DNA of 64,000 nucleotides from NCBI RefSeq assembly GCF_032884065.1, contig NC_088872.1:35002917-35066916 (forward strand). The letters run 5' to 3'. The notes under the pieces were generated by a model that was not told the DNA's origin, did not search any database, and saw only the letters and a list, made by a program, of their open reading frames with translations. Made by a program: the position numbers and the translations under genes. Source of the stretch: Artemia franciscana. Lineage: Eukaryota > Arthropoda > Branchiopoda > Anostraca > Artemiidae. Below, piece by piece: positions 48,675-61,375 of the stretch. Position 1 is the first letter of the stretch; each line of letters begins with the position of its first letter.

Positions 48675-49740
48675 TTATATTAAACATGCGTATAACTGAA
48701 ATTTTTTTTTTTTGGTAAGTAGATGAATTATTAAACTAAATGAATCCAATGTTAAATGTGAATTATTAAACTGAAAACAGAATAAGAAGACAGAATACTG
48801 AAACTGAATAAGAGAAAACAGCCATCCCTTCTGCTGAAACCTCACTAAAAATCCCATCTGCTGAAACCACATAAATAAGATGAGGACAGCCATCCATTCT
48901 GCTGAAACCGCACTAAAAATCATTTCTTTTTATTGCCTATTGTCTGCTTTTGATCCTTTTTTAGAAAAGCAGTCCATATTACTTTCTTCCGTTTCATGTT
49001 TTTTCTAAATATGGGACAAAATTGGAAGACGAACACACTAATGGGTGTCATCTAAAAATTTCAGTTAGAGAATTTTAGCTATCAGGAATAATAACTAGTA
49101 GGGTATTAATATCCTATATGAATTGTATTTTCATTCGTAGTTGAAAGGTTTAATAGTGAAAAATTGTGTCTGCCCTAAAATTTCTAGATTGGAAGCCACA
49201 AATGACTTTAGTTTGTGGGTAAAGGGAAAGGGGCAATTGTAAAACAGGGTCTAATAAGTTGATCTGGGACTTCAAGAAGTTCAGATATTCGGAGTTTTAG
49301 GGTTGTCTAGCCCAAACTTTCGCTCCTCCTGTGTTCGTCCTTATATATGTCCTGAAAGCAGTTTTACACGTGTTGCAGCAGGTGCTGGAACCATTACAAC
49401 AAAAAGAAATAACACTTTTAATAGTGGTCTATTTAAAAGGGTGAAACCAAATTTGATGAAACTTATATGTTTAAAATCAGCATTAACATGTGATTCATTG
49501 ATGCAAATATTAGTATCAAAACTCCGTTTTTTAGAGTTTCGGTTACTATTGAGCCGCGTTGCTCCTTACTACTGTTCGTTACCACGAACTATTTGATCAA
49601 ATAAAACAAAAGAAAGTCACGTGGTTAGTATGTATTTACCATTATCACAATTATTTGGATTTTTCAAGATAATAATCTTGTTATTAGAGGTATCACACAT
49701 CAAATTATATTAAAAAGAACCGATTTTTCCAATATTTTTA
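48675..49740 (+). repeat. 3' flank of a lost unit of the secreted-gene array
   Basis: AACAGCCATCCCTTCTGCTG, CAAAATTGGAAGACGAACAC, TTCAGTTAGAGAATTTTAGC and CACACATCAAATTATATTAA match the 3' flank of copy 4 (62410-63159) and, reversed, that of copy 2. No exon 2 stands before it, so the gene of this unit has been deleted or replaced by the sequence at 47535-48670. A Helentron-like hairpin end (49437-49596) is embedded. Confidence 0.7.
49437..49596 (+). mobile_element. proposed Helentron-like element, hairpin-end fragment
   Basis: AAACTTATATGTTTAAAATC to GAGCCGCGTTGCTCCTTACT, then CTGTTCGTTACCACGAACTA and TTTGA: the last 160 bases of the family. Its absence from the equivalent place near 63020 in unit 4 (ATTTAAAAGATCGAATAAAA) gives a second empty site. 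Confidence 0.62.
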
Positions 49741-50179
49741 TAAAATCTGTCAAATTTTGACATTTTTTCCTTCTTCTGTCATAGTTCTAATAAGTTGGCG
49801 GTAGCAACTCTTACACACTACGCAAAAACTAATTGCCATGCAGAAAGAAATTCATAGTCTTGGCTCGCACTGGTATTATTGGAGAGGGACTAAAGCTAAA
49901 TTCCTCCCCATAAACTGAGGCTCAATAAAATCATATAAACACACCTCCCTCTCACCCAAAGGATCTACAATTACAGTTAACCCGTATTTTTTGCACTGAT
50001 TTACCCAAATATCTTGTTTTTGATAGGGATCTCTCCTGAAAGATATTGTACCACTTCTTGTTTTCAATTAATCTCGGTTCTTAACCGCAGCGACATTCAG
50101 CGTCAATTGTACAAGTCCCCGGTATCTTTTCACCTGAAACATTTGATTTAGGAAAATGTGGCCTGTATTTTCAAATATA

Positions 50180-50212
50180 TATATAAGGGCATCTTTAGTT
50201 TACATTATCAGT
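50180..50212 (+). promoter_or_regulatory. core promoter of secreted gene copy 3
   Basis: TATATAAG at 50180-50187 and initiator TCAGT at 50208-50212 with its A at 50210, spacing 30. The ATG follows after a 24-base leader. Confidence 0.78.
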
Positions 50213-50233
50213 TGAATCAAAGAATTGCTAATA

Positions 50234-51506
50234 ATGAAATATGTGAGTAGCCTTTTCTTGTCATTTTTAATTGTAGAATAGTTTTTGTTACTAGTTTGCA
50301 GCCAACCTGAAATTCATGAAAATTATTTTCGAAAAATTTGATATCAATTATTTTAAAGCACCATGGTTTAGTACTATAGTAAAACCATTACTTTACGAAA
50401 CCTGAAATTGTAATGAATATTTAAGATTCGAACAAAAATGATAATTGAACTTATCTTGATGCAAATAAATCTTGTTAAAGGAATGCCTTAATTTATTAAA
50501 ATCAAGTGTAGTTTTATAGCATTTACCGTGGATCAGTTAACTGATAAGTTTAATTATACTTTACTTGGTAATTTTTTTATGTTTTTTTTAGTCAATAATG
50601 ACCAAATGTCCCTTTATTTTGATTTAAAAACTATACTTTTATCCTAGGTATTTTGAACTTTGTCTCTCAATTTCTATTTGTTTCACCAAGCTCTTTGAAA
50701 TGTCTGAATGTTTAGAATTTTTCAAATTAAAATGCTTTACTGATTTCTCTTTAGTATGGCAACATTAATTTCATTACAAGGCTTTTTTCCTTTTTTTCAC
50801 TTCTTGTAATTTAATCTGGAAAGATGAAATCGACGATCCTGTTAAAGAAGGATATTTGAATGGTATTTCATTTCATCTTCTTCCCTATTGATATTCAGTA
50901 CACTATTGACACATTTTATTCTAAATCCGAGACAGGATAAGATGGGCGGTAAAACTTACGCAAGAACAAGCTTTATAAATTTTTAGATGCATAATTGATA
51001 TTCCTGTTGAATTCGGCATTTGAACTTACAAATGATTACATAACATTCACATTGAATTTTGCTCTTGAGTTTTCTTGTTATTCTTCGTGTCTTCGCAGCA
51101 TTAGTAGAATACAGAACTCCAAAGGATATATTACGCATTTTTACATACCGATCTATATCAATATAAATCCCTTTTTTTCTAGATTCCGCTTGTTGTCCTT
51201 TATGTCACTGCGGCATTAGCCAAACCAAATAATCCAAAAAAGCCAGCTATTGATTTTCAAGGTATGAAAAGAGGGTTAACAGCTAACAGAGGTGATCTTT
51301 CTTTTGACGATCCTAGTTACAGGCTGAGAAGAGAAGCATCTGAATTGGAAGCTCCTGTCGAAGAAGATCTGAAAGGAGCAGAAACTCACCACTATAGCTA
51401 TTATCCTTATCATTATTATGGTCATTACTACCCTACATATAGTTATGCATATCCATCATATGGATACACTCCGTACAGCTATGGTTACAGACGGTATTGG
51501 GGCTAG
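50234..51506 (+). CDS. small secreted Tyr/His/Gly-rich protein, copy 3 (two exons, complete)
   Basis: Exon 1 codes MKY (50234-50242) and ends TAT|gtgag; the intron is 50243-51182 (940 bases), ending tttttctag; exon 2 is 51183-51506. The joined 110 residues start MKYIPLVVLYVTAALA (signal peptide, likely cut before KPNNPKKP), then DFQGMKRGLTANRGDL, the acidic segment, and the Tyr-rich tail ending GYRRYWG-stop. Relative to copy 1 the tail changes are few (EE to EA, GHRRYWG to GYRRYWG, SYSYPSYGYAP to SYAYPSYGYTP), whereas intron and flanks differ far more, which suggests selection on the protein. ATTAAA followed by a T-run lies about 55 bases after the stop. Confidence 0.85.
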
Positions 51507-52448
51507 AGAGAAGGATGTTTTTAAGCTACAAAAGTTTTGTACCTAATTTATTTTTAAATTAAATGTTTTTTTCATCTACTTAGTATTGTTATAGCTGTTT
51601 ATTGCTGTGGATATTCTTAATTATTAGCATTAGAGCTGTATTTCATTTTGCACATCAAAATTATAGAAAGAAAGTAGTGTTTTCAAATTAGTATAAAAAG
51701 CAACAACGAAAACGAAATAAAACAGTTATTATATAGGTCATATCTAGCTTTCCAACACTACAAGTAAAATTAAACAAAAACATCTTCTGCCCATTGCCAT
51801 CCTCCCTGGAAGGTCTTGTAAAGAAATTCTAGCTGCATATATCTACCTAGTCTTGGATAAAGAAGCTGCTAAATTTATTATTGTAATTTAAACGCATTTG
51901 GTCCCAGCACAAGCCATGAACAATATTAAACTCCAATCCAAGGCTTTCAGAGACCATGTTCTAGTGTTGCCTTAGAAAAATATCCTTCCACTTCAAGGAA
52001 CTCAAAAAACATAATTTCCAAAAATTTCCAAAATAAATTTTCCAAAATAAATTAAAGAACTCTAGTAAAACCTAGAAATTAAGATGATTAATCACATTAA
52101 ACATGAATGTAACTGAAACTTCTTTGAGTAAATAGATGAATTGACAATATGAAACTAAATTGAATTGAAACTAAAATAAATAATATATTCAAAGTTAAAG
52201 TTAATAAAGAATAGCGTAAATAAGAGGAGGACAGCCATCCCTTCTGCTGAAACCGAATTAAAAAGTTATTTCTATTTATTGCTTATTGTTCCCTTTTCAG
52301 TGCTTTTTCTAGAAAAGTAGTCCATATTACTTCCTTCTTTTCCATATTTTTCTGAATATGGGACAAAATTGGAGTACGAACACACTAATGGGTGTCATCT
52401 AAAAATTTTAATTAGAGAATTCTAGCTATCAGGGATAATAACTAGTAG

Positions 52449-52450
<2 letters not shown>

Positions 52451-52529
<79 letters not shown>

Positions 52530-52541
52530 TAGCTGTTGGGG
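52451..52541 (-). mobile_element. (TA)n tract with a Helitron 3' tip
   Basis: TA repeats (52451-52527) end in ACTAGCTGTTGGGG, the complement of the last 14 bases of a Helitron (CCCCAACAGCTAGT), after which unrelated sequence follows. Only the tip remains. It lies where the flank of unit 3 breaks off from its match to units 2 and 4. Confidence 0.7.
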
Positions 52542-52629
52542 ATACATCTTCTGAGCACCTACATGTAAAAAACCTAACCACTATAGTTTAATCTTAAAAA
52601 ATACCAACCAGCCACTTCCCATTCTGGGC

Positions 52630-52720
52630 TTTGAGGAGGTCACAGCCCCTTTCATATGCGGAGTAATTTCTGTTCGTTTTAAGTTTTAATGTCGCTCCTT
52701 ACTTTTAGTTAAAAAAAACT
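52630..52720 (+). repeat. single palindrome arm of the Helentron-like family
   Basis: TTTCATATGCGGAGTAATTT, CTGTTCGTTTTAAGTTTTAA, TGTCGCTCCTTACTTTTAGT: one arm without its partner. Confidence 0.65.
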
Positions 52721-53448
52721 TGTGTTCCAGAAAATCTAATCCAAAAAGTGTTCCAGAGCTAATCCAAATCGTCTTAGCATCGCTTTATTTTAGTTTTAGT
52801 TTCATTGCATTGCACCTCACTAAAGCCACATAGGCATCTTGTCCCTTGTGATTCAACTTGGGCTGTATAATTGTCCCCCAGTGTTCTTCCGGCCACCAAC
52901 TCATCCTGAACTTTTTTTAAAATTAGACATATACGTATATACATCTTATTTTTTGCATTGGCTGGAGATTAGTAGTCCATTAAATGTATTGTTGACAATT
53001 GTTATTGAGGCTGGGAATTTCTTCCTGCAGCTATTTCCATTAATAAACCCTTTTCTTCTCTATATGCTTCTTCCTTTTGTTCCCTGCCTTTATTTTGTTC
53101 TCGTTCTGTCATCCTCCCCTTTTTGCCCTAGCTTTCCTGTGTTTGTATGTATGTGTGTATGTATATATTTATTTCCCATAAAAAAAAAAAAGATGGAGTA
53201 TAAGATATAAAAGCAAAAAACACACTACGAAAGAATACACAAACATAAGAAAAATAAATAACAAATGGATATCTAACTACAAAAAACAAAATCTATTGCC
53301 TCAAAATAATTGCCCAAGGATGAGTGACAATATTAGAGTTATATCTGGCGATCTGGGCTATTATCGCTTCATTAGGGTCGATAATCCCATGCCGACCTGT
53401 CACAATACGGTTACTTGTCCATGGTGGAAGCCGTAAGAGGTACTTCGC

Positions 53449-53991
53449 TTATTTATAATATGTAGACCGCAATTCTTTCTTAACTTCCTTTTGGATTATT
53501 CTCCAAAAGGGACTTAAATACAGATAATGGGGTAGTGCTATTGCATTATAGAGATGGGCCAAAATCCGCCGATCAAACTGACGCTGATAAACTACAATAC
53601 GGCTATACGCTAAAGAGATCCGTTTCTGCAGATGACTCTGCAAAAGATGACGTGTTTCAAGCATAGACCGACTAATAGGGATCCCCAGATAAATTATGTG
53701 TTCGGCAAGCCGAAAAGTAGCACCACCCAGCCTAACATCAACAGCAGACCCTTACTTAGCATTAAACGACAACACGTCTGATTTCTTTTCATTAAACTGA
53801 AGACCTATTTTTCCATATTCTACTTGAAACTGGATAAAATTCTCCTCTAAACCGCGAAGGAGGCGGCTCATATTAAGTACATCGTCTGTATAGCTTATTA
53901 ACGATAGATCAATCCCTCTCAGAATGTATGTCACATTTGACTTAGATTGCGGTTTAACGATGCTGTTATTAAATGCAATAGGTGATGTCAA
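53449..53991 (-). pseudogene. LINE-B ORF2 reverse transcriptase C-terminal part
   Basis: KKGVRQGALTSPIAFNNSI (the QG..SP..F motif), then LISYTDDVLNMSRLLRGLEE with the catalytic YTDD, and GLQFNEKKSDVLSFNAK (NxxKT/S-type motif). After a frame break come RISLAYSRIVVYQRQFDRR and LYNAIALPHYLYLSPFW, the thumb region. Motifs upstream of GVRQG are absent. Confidence 0.85.
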
Positions 53992-54002
53992 TGCACCCTG
54001 TC

Positions 54003-54870
54003 TTACACCTTTTTTAACCTTCCCATATTCAACCGAATTCGTGATTCCACCGGATAGTTCTTTGAACTAACCATCAGCAGATCAAAAGAAACACGTATTT
54101 TTGAAGCAAGTTCATCACAAGTCGACTGATATGAACTCATAGACGCACGTTTCCAATCACTAACAAAATAAGGACGCTTCTGGAGCCTTCTAGGAGGAGG
54201 CGAAACACTAGCATTTAAATCAGTATTGAAAAATAACGGAAAATGGTCTGTTGTAAAATTTGAATCAGAAACAAGAACCTCACTCGGTGTAACTGATCGA
54301 GTGTGCATAACATGATCTAGGTTTGACATACTTCCCGAATTATGAACATATGAAAAATTCTTATTCTTAGACACGAGTACAAATTCATCACCTAGCATAC
54401 CGAATAACATATTTAGCACAATTAGAACTTGAACTGTTTTTGCCGCTCAGGTTTTCAAGATCACAGTTAAAGTCACCTGTTATCAGACACGAAAGTCTAT
54501 ACTTTTTTATTTTATCAATACACTTCGATATCCTTGCAATACTTATGGCAAACAGTCTATCTGATCGATCATCACGATAGTCCGTAGGGAGGTAAACGTT
54601 CACTATAACCATATCTTGGATTTTGACAGCGAGAAAGTCTAATGCCGAGTCAAACATAGAAGTGGATAGAGAGGATCTAGCGTAAGTAGCAAGGCCACCA
54701 GATGGCCGGCCATGAGTGCGAGAGCGTTTGGCTGCGACTGTAAAAACTTGATGGTTTGGGGACAGGTTCAATAAGGTAAAGAGAGGTTGCAAGATGTTCC
54801 TGCAAACAAACAATATAATATCTTGAAAGAAGTTCCTCGATAAAAACAGACCGGTTAAGGAGTTTTCCAT
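54003..54870 (-). pseudogene. LINE-B ORF2 endonuclease domain (two frames)
   Basis: First frame (54870-54388): RSRTHGRPSGGLATYARSSL, VIVNVYLPTDYRDDRSDRL and CLITGDFNCDLENL, with the GDFN motif of the EEP/APE-type endonuclease. Second frame (54419-54003): SNLDHVMHTRSV and FTTDHFPLFFNTDL, the DH motif of the same fold. The two frames overlap near 54400, so a frameshift separates them. Confidence 0.85.
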
Positions 54871-54918
54871 TTAAGTTCTACGCTGCAACTGCATGCTTAA
54901 CACTGGCGGGTTCTACAT

Positions 54919-55248
54919 TCATTTTGGTATGGAGTTCATATTGAGTATCGCTTTATTAGCCGGACATCTTATGTTATAGCATGTATGGCCTTTCTTTTTG
55001 CATAAGATGCAGAACATATCTTTAGTGCACAAATTATCCTTCGTGGATGTATGATCAGAAGCACCACAACGACCACATATAGGCGTCAATACGCAATTAG
55101 TCGCTAAGTGACCAACTCTATGGCACGAATAGCATCTTTTTGGGAGAAATTTGAATTCTTCAGCAGGCAGCTTCTCATAACCGATTCGGACTGACTCTGC
55201 GAGAAAGTTTTCGAGATCCTTATTGGTCCCGAAATACATCTTGAACAC
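54919..55248 (-). pseudogene. LINE-B ORF1 C-terminal part with CCHC zinc knuckles
   Basis: Open frame of 109 codons with RCYSCHRVGHLATNC (CX2CX4HX4C), CGRCGASDHTSTKDNLC (a spaced variant) and CILCKKKGHTCYNIRC (CX2CX4HX4-5C). Three tandem knuckles at the ORF1 end are typical of Jockey/I/CR1-type LINE nucleic-acid-binding proteins. The stop follows ILNMNSIPK, just upstream of the endonuclease frame. Confidence 0.82.
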
Positions 55249-55260
55249 TTTGAAGCGCTC

Positions 55261-57000
55261 AAAGCTACCGATTCCGTCTAATTTAGCTTATGTTCACGCT
55301 TCAGGAGCAAGGTAATATCCAGAAAAATGTTATTTTTTGTTCATCCGCACTGAATGAAAGCTAGTTGAACACTAGTTTGTCTCTTTCTTTCCTATTTTTT
55401 CGTTCTCTACCTTCACTTTCTTTCTTCTTGAAATTTAATATATTCTTTATACCCCAGCTTTTTATCCTCTTGATCCTTTTCCCGAGCCTCATCCTATTCT
55501 ACTACGATTACTTTGTCTATTTCATTTTATCCCGTCGTAAGATTCTCTGAATTAATTTTCTGAGTCTATTTGTTCTGTATTTCTTCGGCCAGTAGGCCTA
55601 TATGTCTTATCTATGACCGGTGATTCCTTTTATTTTGCCTAGAATCTGAAGGATGACTTTGTATGGGTTCCTGCGTATTTTCTTACCCTACAAATTCGAT
55701 TTATACCCTTTTATATTACCGGGTGTACTCCTTACCGATGGTATTATTTTTATATCCATCTCTGTCTCTCTATCTTGGTATCCCATTTTTAGAAATAATT
55801 TTATTTAATACAAGATGTAAACTAGATCGCACTTTTCACGTGTCTCAGTGAGGTATATTACTGTCTTTTCAGAAGATGCAAATGCAGAAATGGTTTTGCC
55901 TGATAGACATTGACCTTTGTTTTCTACTGGTTCAGTCTGATATAAATTCAACTAACAGAAATTGTTTCAATTCACATCAGAGTAATTCCTCAAATGTTCA
56001 AATTTACTCCTTGTAATATAAATTCTTTTTCCTATTCTTGTGAAAAATTGCCAACATTTCAATTGCTGGTCGGCATTTAGTAGGCTTTTTAAGTGTGTTT
56101 TTATTCCTAATACTTTGTCCTCTAGGCGAAGCCCAGGAAATTTTCCTAATATTATTGTAGTATATTATCGGTTAACCAGACTCTAAACAAAAATTAGTTT
56201 AAAATTTTCTGTTATCTTTATATGGTACTTTTTATTGACTAACAACTTAGCCCAAATCTTTGGAAAACACTAGTTTGTCTTACTACCATTGTTTCGATAG
56301 TGTCTTTCTTCTTACTACCTCCAGTATTCGCAATTTAAGGTGACCACTGGGCCTCTGCTGAAGTATAGTAACGCATGCAACTGGTCACATGGGTTATACT
56401 CGTTCTTTCCGCTCTAATATAACCAGTGAGGGTTCGACAAGTGTACTATCTGTGGGGGTACAAGTGGTGAAATTTAATTCTCTCAATTATTACCTAACAA
56501 CCAACTGTTGCTTACAAGTCCTATTTATCACTATTTATCACTCAAAGAAGATATATTGGCTGTGGGACCGGGTAACTGTCGCATATATTTAACACTTATA
56601 GATTTTAGTCCATCTTCAATTTGAAATTGGTGCCTGCCTGCTTGCCTGCTAGAACGGAGCTTTCCACTCGAAAGCAGAAACATGCTTCTATGAAAGGAAA
56701 GCTTGGCTGCACAATTTCAGATACTCCTCTCTGATATGGGCTATATAACTCCACTTCACTTCGCACACCTTAGGCTCTGGCTCGTGAACAAGCAAATACC
56801 ATCCTTTTTGGCCCCAGGCAAGAGTTCTGCGGAGCTCTCCAAAAAGTAATGTCATATTCATCAATCCGGCCTGAGGTCCACACTTTCCGTAAAAACCGAA
56901 AAGGATATACCCTTACCAGTTTCCAGGAATAAGCTCAGATCGTACACATAGGAAAAAACAGGAAAAAGCAAAGTGTTGCTCTCGCAACACAATTAACTTA
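55261..57000. other. stretch with no recognised gene
   Basis: 55365-55850 is pyrimidine-rich (TTTCTTTCCTATTTTTTCG and similar), possibly older LINE or UTR material. 56630-56990 is a more GC-balanced repeat-like piece ending in a hairpin with arms GTGTTGC and GCAACAC around TCTC (56973-56990), matching the one at 36926-36943. No gene is supported. Confidence 0.5.
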
Positions 57001-57499
57001 GTTTGGCAGTTTCCGTCATTTTTGAAGTTGGCGTGTTTCTTACTAGCAGCTGTTCATAATGCCAAATAACAATAGAAAAAACTTTTTCTCATGACGTTAG
57101 ATTATATCCAATTTGTAGGATAGGATGGGGGGAGATAAACGGCTAACCTAGAAGGGACTAAAAGTTTTATAAAAGACAAATGTCAAGAAAAACATTTCCT
57201 GGGCATAGTGGAGAAATAATTTTATTAGACCAAACTGGCTACATAATTTTCAGCCCATTTCATAAAGTATTCGTCAACAAAAAACATAGCAGCATCCTAT
57301 ATAACTTCTGGTTTTAAGATCTTGGATTTTAAGAGAGTTAATTTTTTAACCTAGAATTTCAGGAAGAGGGTGGGTCCCGAAGCTCCCTCCTACTATTTCA
57401 ACAACGCTTTGCATATATTATAATGTCTTATTTAAAATAACTTTTTATTTATATTCTACACTTATTAGTGTAAGATATTAAATTTCAAGCGATAGGATA

Positions 57500-59370
57500 A
57501 TAATAGATATCTGATTGAATCAAGGTAAATAAAATAAAACGTAAGATAGATCCAGAGAATTTGATGAGGTTTCCTTGATGAGATTCTCATCAAGAAGGAT
57601 TCCAAGATTTAGATTCAGTGAAAGATTCAGTGAAACTTGGTCAAATCCCACCATGACAAGCGTACCGTCATCATCGAAGGCAACTAGGTGGCCATCGGAG
57701 TTGGACTGGAACCTGGTTTCATCAATACGGTTAAGGTGACACAAACGGTATTAACACATTGGGAAAAGATCTTTAATCTATAAAAAAGATCACAGATATA
57801 AAGAAAAGTATTATACCCAGCATACATCCTTAGAAGACTCCATTTTCAACCTTAAAGACATTTAGAAGGTTTTCGCCAAAAAAATCTTCCTACTCGACAA
57901 ATAGAAATAGGTCCAAGGGTGAATGATTTCATGTACTCCTTTTTCGCCAAGTTTTAATAGAAAAATAGCATATTTTATGACGTTGTAATCCTTCCTAACG
58001 TCCAATAAAAAATATAGCAAACATTAAAAAAGAGTCTATGGCTGAGCTAGTGAAACTAAGAAGCAAAGTACAAGCATTCTTTGTCGGGTTACTGGTATGA
58101 AACCCAAATTGAAAGTTTTGAAGAAACTGTCTTGCATCAAGGGTGCTTCTATGTCTAGAAAACAGGGTCTTTTCAAAAGTCCTGCTGAATACTGGCAAGA
58201 GAAAGATATATTTGTAATCTCAAGGATCACTCCTTGAGCACCATTTAAATAGAAATACTGCTCTGGTACTTTTAAGTAATTGATGGGAAAATACCGATCA
58301 AAAGAAGCTTAAACAAGTTCTGTTAAAGGTGTAACAATTGCTTTTTAAAATGAATTTGAGAACCCTAGTAGGAATATCATCTGAGCCTGAGATGAAGTAC
58401 CATATAGGGAAGAGAAAATCCTACAAGTTGTTTTGATTAAGATAGTTTTTGTTTTCCAGGTCTTGAGTAAAACGGGAGTCATCCAAGGGCTCAAAGACTC
58501 TGATATTTCTTAGTCGTAAGTGCAAAGAGAAGGGGTTTCAGGTTAGAAGTATTACAGACTTGACTTAATCATAAAACAAATAAAACCCGTAACAAATTTG
58601 TTATAGATTCAGACTCATCCCAAACTTTTTGAGAAAAACGTACCTTCAAAAGTTGCAGTTTTTTCAAAGCTGCAATGATAAGTAAAACTTGCTTACAATG
58701 CACTTCTACTAGAGACAGGCTCAGGAAGGACAAACTTCAAAAGAATAGGAAAGTGGTCTGAAAGGTTATTAACCAAGACATACCCATTGAGAGTTGGTAG
58801 AGAAGGAACAAGATTATCAATTAGAATGACTGTTGGGTCAGTTACTCCAGTTGCTATAAATATCGTTGGCAGCATACCATAAAAAAGCATTACAGCGAGA
58901 AAGTGTAATGACACAGAAGAAGAATCCAAAGGATTTAAGTTAAAATTACCCATGCCAACTCTCTGAATTTGTTGATTAAGAATATTCAATAATATATGGT
59001 ATAGAACCGCTTGGAGCACGATAAACCTCAGCAACAGCCAACTTTTCCTGAGACTGAAGTTTCAATAAATTAGTCGTTCGAAAATTTCTTCTACATTCCA
59101 AGAAAAATCTCTACGAATGGAATATGCAAAATTATCTCAAACATCAAGAGCAAGACCTCCCTTTCCTATCTGAACCCGGCTCAATCTTTCAGTCAAACAA
59201 CCAGGCAAATCAAACACTGAATCATTAGAGACATACGAAAAAGTCTCACACAGACAAACAACATGTGGCTGCAAATCATCCATCAGAATTTCAATTTGTT
59301 TAAAAGAAGAGATTAGTCCTTCAGTATTTAGCTGAGACAGCGAGAGCCCCCCCCACAACCATCCTTAGCA
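57500..59370 (-). mobile_element. LINE-A, non-LTR retrotransposon ORF2 remnant, arm 2
   Basis: Minus strand: endonuclease start LSLSQLNTEGLISSFKQIEI and PHVVCLCETFSYVSNDS (59358 down), NFNLNPLDSSSVSL and LVNNLSDHFPILLKF (58930-58700; the SDH site is intact here). Reverse transcriptase PVFSRTFEKTLFSRHRSTLD and FGFHTSNPTKNACTLLLSF lie near 58200-58030, and the catalytic place reads VAFDDDGTLVMVGFD near 57650. Several frame breaks. It differs from arm 1 at many sites, and the arms complement each other for consensus. Confidence 0.82.
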
Positions 59371-59862
59371 AACCGAAAATTTGTTACAAACTTACTGCTT
59401 ATATGACAAAAAAGTTAATTCAATCACATTATCATTATTCACAATGGTATTATTTGATAGGCTTTCAACATGAAGCTAATGTCTTTTCTAGAGTAGATAT
59501 TCGGTTTAATAAAGCGGTGTATAAAATAAAGGTGTATAATAAAGCGATAGTGACTTGGAAATCTGAAAAGTATGATATAGCCATAAATTATACTTTCAGT
59601 GCATTCAAACAAGCAAACGTTCACAGAAAAAATAAACCGACAAAATGAAATAAAGCTAAAAAAAGAACTCTTTTAAGAATCCAAACAAAAAGCATACATA
59701 ATCTCAAAAAAGTGTACAAAAAATAGAGATAAGAAAATAGAGAAATGGTACAAGATTATTCAGAAGCAACATATAAACGCAAACTGAAAGGAAGTTAATT
59801 CGACCTGCAACCCACTCATATGGAAAATTTGCGAGTACCTGACCATAATCTGACCAAGCATT

Positions 59863-59985
59863 TTAAACGCTGAACTTGTCTCTCACTTGACTGAGAATAC
59901 CACGACAATGCTTTGTTGGAGCTTCAGATTTGAAACTTTTAGAGCCAGCAAATTTTAATTGGCTTGCGAAGACTTTACGGGCCAT
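59863..59985 (-). pseudogene. short MARKVF frame, copy B (truncated)
   Basis: MARKVFASQLKFAGSKSFKS, EAPTKHCRGILSQVRDKFSV then TAA, 40 codons, against 49 in copy A. The same TTTCGAG leader precedes the ATG. The GTCAGGTACTC donor-like site is still present downstream. The upstream CTCTTACTCTTACAG is a conserved acceptor-like site, so in both copies the ATG could lie in a second exon. Confidence 0.4.
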
Positions 59986-61375
59986 CTCGAAAGTAGAAAA
60001 TTTTCCAGAAATTTTACAGCCCTGGCTGCAAGCTGAAGAGCTGTAAGAGTAAGAGCAGGGATATTTTAAGATGGCAAGTATTGAAGAATGGAATGTTTTG
60101 ACTTTAAGCAACTTTTCGCATTTTCCAAACCCTTCTAAGAAGAAACACTTTAAAAATGTGCAAAGTCAAATTTTGACTTTTTTCTTCTTCTATCATAGTT
60201 TTAGTAGGTTGGTGGTAGCAACTTTTACACGCTATGTGAAAAATAATTGGCAAGCAAAAGAAATTCATAGTCTTGGCTCGCAGTGGTATTATTGGAGAGG
60301 GACTAAAGCTAAATTCCTCCCAATAAACTCAGGCTCAATAAATCATATAAATACACCTCCCTCTATTATTTCAAAAAACATGGTTTAGTACCTTAGTGAA
60401 ACCGAATAAATTAATAGAATTGTAACAAATTATTTTATTAAAGCTGAAATTGTAATGGATATTTAAGATTCGACCAACAATGATAATTGAACTTATCTTG
60501 ATGCACTTGATGCAAAATAAATCCTGTTAAAAAGATGTCTTATCTTATTGTGTTTTAATCGTTTTTTATTAGTATTGAATTTTAATTTTCATTGCAATTT
60601 TTATTGTTAATTTATTTGTGTTTCTGTATTCAATAATGACCTAATATCCCTTTATTTTGATTTTTGAAACTTCACTTTTATCCTATGTATTTTGAACTTT
60701 TTCTCTCAATTTTTATTCGTTTCAGCAGGCTCTTAGAAATGTTTGAACGTTTGGAATTTTTCAAATTATGATGTTTCACTGATTGCTCTTTAGTATGGAT
60801 GATTTTAACAACACCAATTTTATTATATTGTTCTTTTTTTCCTTTTTTTTTGGCCTCTTGTAATTTTATCTGGAAAGATGAAATCGACGAACCTATTAAA
60901 GAAAATCACTTCATGATATTTGATATTTCATTTCATATTCTTCCCTATTGATATCAATACACTATTGACACATTTTATTCTAAACTGCACTTTTTGATAG
61001 GAGTATTTGTACCTAAAATAGCTGTCATATGAACTAAATCCCCAAATCAAATCCGAAAACTCAATAAAATTTCCATTAATTAAAATTTGTTACCATTTTC
61101 TTTGTAGGCTCTATCCAAAATTCGGGATAGGCTAAGATGAGTGGTAAAACTTATGCAAGCATAAGTTTTATAAATTTTTAGATACATAATTGATATTGCT
61201 GTTGAATTCGGCATTTGAACTTACAAATGCTTACATAACACTCACATTGAACTTTTCTCTTGATTTTTCATGTTGTTCTTGGTGTCTTTTAAGCATTAGT
61301 AGAATACAGATCTCCAATGGATATGTACATGTTTTTAATATACCTATCTACATCAATATAAATACTTTTTTCTAG

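Larger units (their letters stand above)
53170..55260 (-). mobile_element. LINE-B, non-LTR retrotransposon with ORF1 and ORF2 parts
   Basis: Minus-strand element in natural order: zinc-knuckle ORF1 end (55248-54919), endonuclease (54870-54003) and reverse transcriptase end (53991-53449). A 3' UTR follows with TATGGGAAATAAATATATAC and a CATACACA/ATAC-type simple tail near 53150-53175. The N-terminal part of ORF1 and the first RT motifs are missing; endonuclease runs nearly straight into KKGVRQGALTSP, so an internal deletion has joined the two. Several frame breaks make it dead. It is unrelated at sequence level to LINE-A. Confidence 0.85.

Noticed and set aside
52839-53210. 123-codon plus frame (MSLVIQLGLYNC...)
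   Set aside because: It lies antisense to the 3' region of LINE-B and in flanking sequence, has a low-complexity hydrophobic composition, and no splice or promoter support.
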